From assembly GCA_965365345.1 (NCBI GenBank), contig CBDUBH010000087.1, forward strand, positions 1 to 15,397: a stretch of 15,397 nucleotides of DNA, written 5' to 3'. A program made the position numbers and the translations under genes. Positions 14,179-15,397 of the stretch are shown piece by piece. Origin of the DNA: CBDUBH01 sp965365345 (GTDB lineage Bacteria; Bacteroidota; Ignavibacteria; Ignavibacteriales; SURF-24). Numbering within the stretch: the stretch's first letter is position 1; each line of letters starts with the position of its first letter. The notes under the pieces are model-generated. The model saw only the letters and a list, made by a program, of their open reading frames with translations, made no database searches and had not been told where the DNA came from.

Positions 14179-14210
14179 TTAAAATACGATAAATTTAAAT
14201 TTAATGTCAA
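14179..14210 (-). promoter_or_regulatory. Candidate promoter for the small HTH-like gene
   Basis: On the minus strand TTGACA (14210-14205) is followed after 18 nt by TATTTTAA (14186-14179), near the Bacteroidota -7 pattern TAnnTTTG. A start around 14172 would leave a leader of about 77 nt before ATG 14095. The perfect TTGACA matches that of the rRNA promoters P2 and P3. Confidence 0.45.
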
Positions 14211-14949
14211 TAGTCTATTTGAATAAAAACTATAAACGTTTAAAACAAATATAGTAAATTCAAAAGATTTTTGAAATAATCCATTAAACAAGCATGGATC
14301 TGATTATCAAAAAGGAATTCATAATTTAATAACGTGGTAAACAGTTATTCGGAAAATTTAATTGAAATATATTTGTCTGGAATTCAAACATATAAAATTA
14401 AAGTTGCTCAAATACATAAATGAAAAAATATTAATTTCACTGGAACTAAATTCTTCGATTAAAATGTTATATAGATGCTTTTAGAAAATATGAAAATAAA
14501 ATAATAAAATATTTCTAAAATTAATTTTGATTTTAAAGACAAATTTTCTAATTTTATCGCTCTGAAATTTTGATGATTGTTTAATAAACAATGATTGAAA
14601 ACACGTTCTTAAAAAATTTGACAGTAAAATAATATTGGAACTTTTTAATTGATCTAAAAGTTTTATGAAAGCTTCATAAATTATTCATTTGAGTATTAAA
14701 CAAATGGATATACTGATCAGCAAGTTTAATATATCTATTTAATAGAAATAAAGTTTCTCCCGGTTTGGTAAATTAAAAATTTAGATTACGGGAAAACATT
14801 CCTTAGGAATTTGCGACAATTAAAAATGAATTTTAGTAAAATATTTAACTTGTTTTTACAGTGTTAGCATGAGAAGTTAAGAGAAATTTTATTGCACTTT
14901 TCATCTACTTGAAATTAAAAATTTTCTTTATATATTTAATAGCCCACAA
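14211..14949. other. Gene-free AT-rich gap upstream of the rRNA operon
   Basis: About 740 nt with no credible reading frame on either strand, no tRNA signature and no repeat shared with the other gaps. Only weak dyads are visible: TCCCG (14758-14762) with CGGGA (14789-14793) enclosing TAAATT/AATTTA (14769-14774, 14778-14783), and ATTCC/GGAAT (14798-14810). A lone TTGACA at 14618-14623 has no convincing -7 partner. Nothing else is recognised. Confidence 0.7.
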
Positions 14950-14981
14950 TGATCAAAAAAAAATAAAAAATATTTTGATCA
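14950..14981. promoter_or_regulatory. 9-bp inverted repeat immediately upstream of rRNA promoter P1
   Basis: TGATCAAAA (14950-14958) and its exact reverse complement TTTTGATCA (14973-14981) flank a 14-nt A/T tract. The right arm ends 4 nt before the -33 element of P1. It could be a dimeric regulator's site or a symmetric UP-type element; the equivalent place before P3 has the A/T tract but no dyad. Confidence 0.5.
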
Positions 14982-14985
14982 GCTA

Positions 14986-15016
14986 TTGCAAAAATAAAAA
15001 TCTGATATTATATTTA
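14986..15016 (+). promoter_or_regulatory. rRNA promoter P1 (candidate)
   Basis: TTGCAA (14986-14991), a 17-nt spacer and TATATTTA (15009-15016), close to the Bacteroidota -33 TTG / -7 TAnnTTTG pattern. An A-rich tract (14955-14972) lies upstream. The sequence TATATTTACAGTC is repeated exactly at P3, and a boxA-like AGTTCTTAAAA follows at 15046-15056. Confidence 0.55.
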
Positions 15017-15084
15017 CAGTCCTTACTTTTTGAAGCAAGGAAATAAGTTCTTAAAATATTGAAATTAAAATTTACTATTAGTTC

Positions 15085-15115
15085 TTGACAAATGAAAAAT
15101 CATTTAGTAAATTTG
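15085..15115 (+). promoter_or_regulatory. rRNA promoter P2 (candidate)
   Basis: TTGACA (15085-15090), a 17-nt spacer and TAAATTTG (15108-15115), a perfect TAnnTTTG -7 element. It lies 99 nt after P1. TTGACAAATGAAAAAT is shared exactly with P3. Confidence 0.65.
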
Positions 15116-15181
15116 AAAGCTTGAAAATTTTGGCTGTAAAAAATAAGAGTAAAAAAAATAAAAAAATATTTTTCTAAGCTC

Positions 15182-15212
15182 TTGACAAATGAAAAATTAA
15201 GATTTATATTTA
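15182..15212 (+). promoter_or_regulatory. rRNA promoter P3 (candidate, proximal)
   Basis: TTGACA (15182-15187), a 17-nt spacer and TATATTTA (15205-15212), with an A-rich tract (about 15151-15172) upstream as a possible UP element. It lies 97 nt after P2 and about 157 nt before the 16S gene, predicting a transcript start near 15218. Confidence 0.65.
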
Positions 15213-15248
15213 CAGTCTACGATTTTTGAAAAACGAAATCAAAAAAAA

Positions 15249-15260
15249 TGTTCTTTGAAA
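15249..15260 (+). promoter_or_regulatory. boxA antitermination element in the rRNA leader
   Basis: TGTTCTTTGAAA resembles the boxA consensus TGCTCTTTAACA and sits in the leader about 30 nt after the predicted P3 start, where NusB/NusE-dependent antitermination signals of rRNA operons are found. Confidence 0.65.
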
Positions 15261-15269
15261 ATGTGAGTG

Positions 15270-15285
15270 CACTGAAATATCAGTG
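15270..15285 (+). other. Small leader hairpin after boxA
   Basis: CACTGA (15270-15275) and TCAGTG (15280-15285) form a 6-bp stem with an AATA loop, a possible boxB-like or processing hairpin in the 16S leader. Nothing further is recognisable between it and the 16S start. Confidence 0.45.
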
Positions 15286-15368
15286 AAACGACAAAATAAA
15301 TAAAGAGCCACGTCTCTTTGAGCAAAATCATAGCTCTAAGTTGAAGATTACAAAAATTTTTGAAATTT

Positions 15369-15397
15369 ACAACGGAGAGTTTGATCCTGGCTCAGGA
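15369..15397 (+). rRNA. 16S ribosomal RNA, 5' end only
   Basis: AGAGTTTGATCCTGGCTCAG (15376-15395) is the universal 5' region of bacterial 16S rRNA (E. coli positions 8-27). Counting back places the mature 5' end near 15369. The gene continues beyond the window. Confidence 0.97.

Noticed and set aside
14618..14648. A fourth rRNA promoter further upstream
   Set aside because: TTGACA is present but no TAnnTTTG-like element lies at 17-19 nt, and the position is about 370 nt before P1.
14828..14862. A degenerate copy of the promoter module around TTTTTACAGTG
   Set aside because: It shares only TTTACAGT with P1 and P3; the -33 position reads GAATTT.

Overview
The window reads as a chromosomal segment of an AT-rich, free-living bacterium of the Bacteroidota/Ignavibacteriota/Chlorobiota group. 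This rests on a DUF3098 membrane protein, Bacteroidota-type promoter spacing (TTG then about 17 nt then TAnnTTTG) ahead of the rRNA operon, weak Shine-Dalgarno use in many genes, and the overall protein set. A member of Ignavibacteriales is my best guess, but no marker long enough to prove it is present: only the first ~29 nt of the 16S gene lie inside the window.

Layout: 1-888 (minus) holds two tandem paralogous LiaF-like membrane proteins, the second running off the left edge. A divergent RNase Z gene (992-2002, plus) faces rmuC (2243-3598, minus); the convergent gap carries a 16-bp tandem repeat and a perfect 28-bp palindrome. A plus-strand stretch follows: a penicillin-acylase-family Ntn hydrolase (3865-6282), metF (6451-7401), a Gfo/Idh/MocA dehydrogenase overlapping a class II aldolase (7597-9236), and an apparent ddl-ftsB/divIC-rarA operon (9455-12066) joining cell-wall precursor synthesis, septum formation and replication-fork maintenance. 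A minus-strand cluster (14095 down to 12345) reads: small helix-turn-helix-like protein, a tandem-hairpin element ending in an intrinsic terminator, a DUF3098 protein, then dprA. The right end (about 14150-15397) is a gene-free, very AT-rich region leading into a 16S rRNA gene. It shows three tandem candidate promoters at about 98-bp spacing, a boxA antiterminator, a small leader hairpin and the 16S 5' end.

Most genes are housekeeping and I see no phage, CRISPR, transposase or defence island. The unusual material is non-coding: several families of short intergenic repeats (period-7, period-8/16, and hairpin REP/MITE-like elements), a duplicated rRNA promoter module with a dyad upstream of its first copy, and two consecutive minus-strand hairpins that both display a CUCCCC loop, which could be a 3'-UTR-derived small RNA. 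Those hairpins are the best candidate here for something undescribed.
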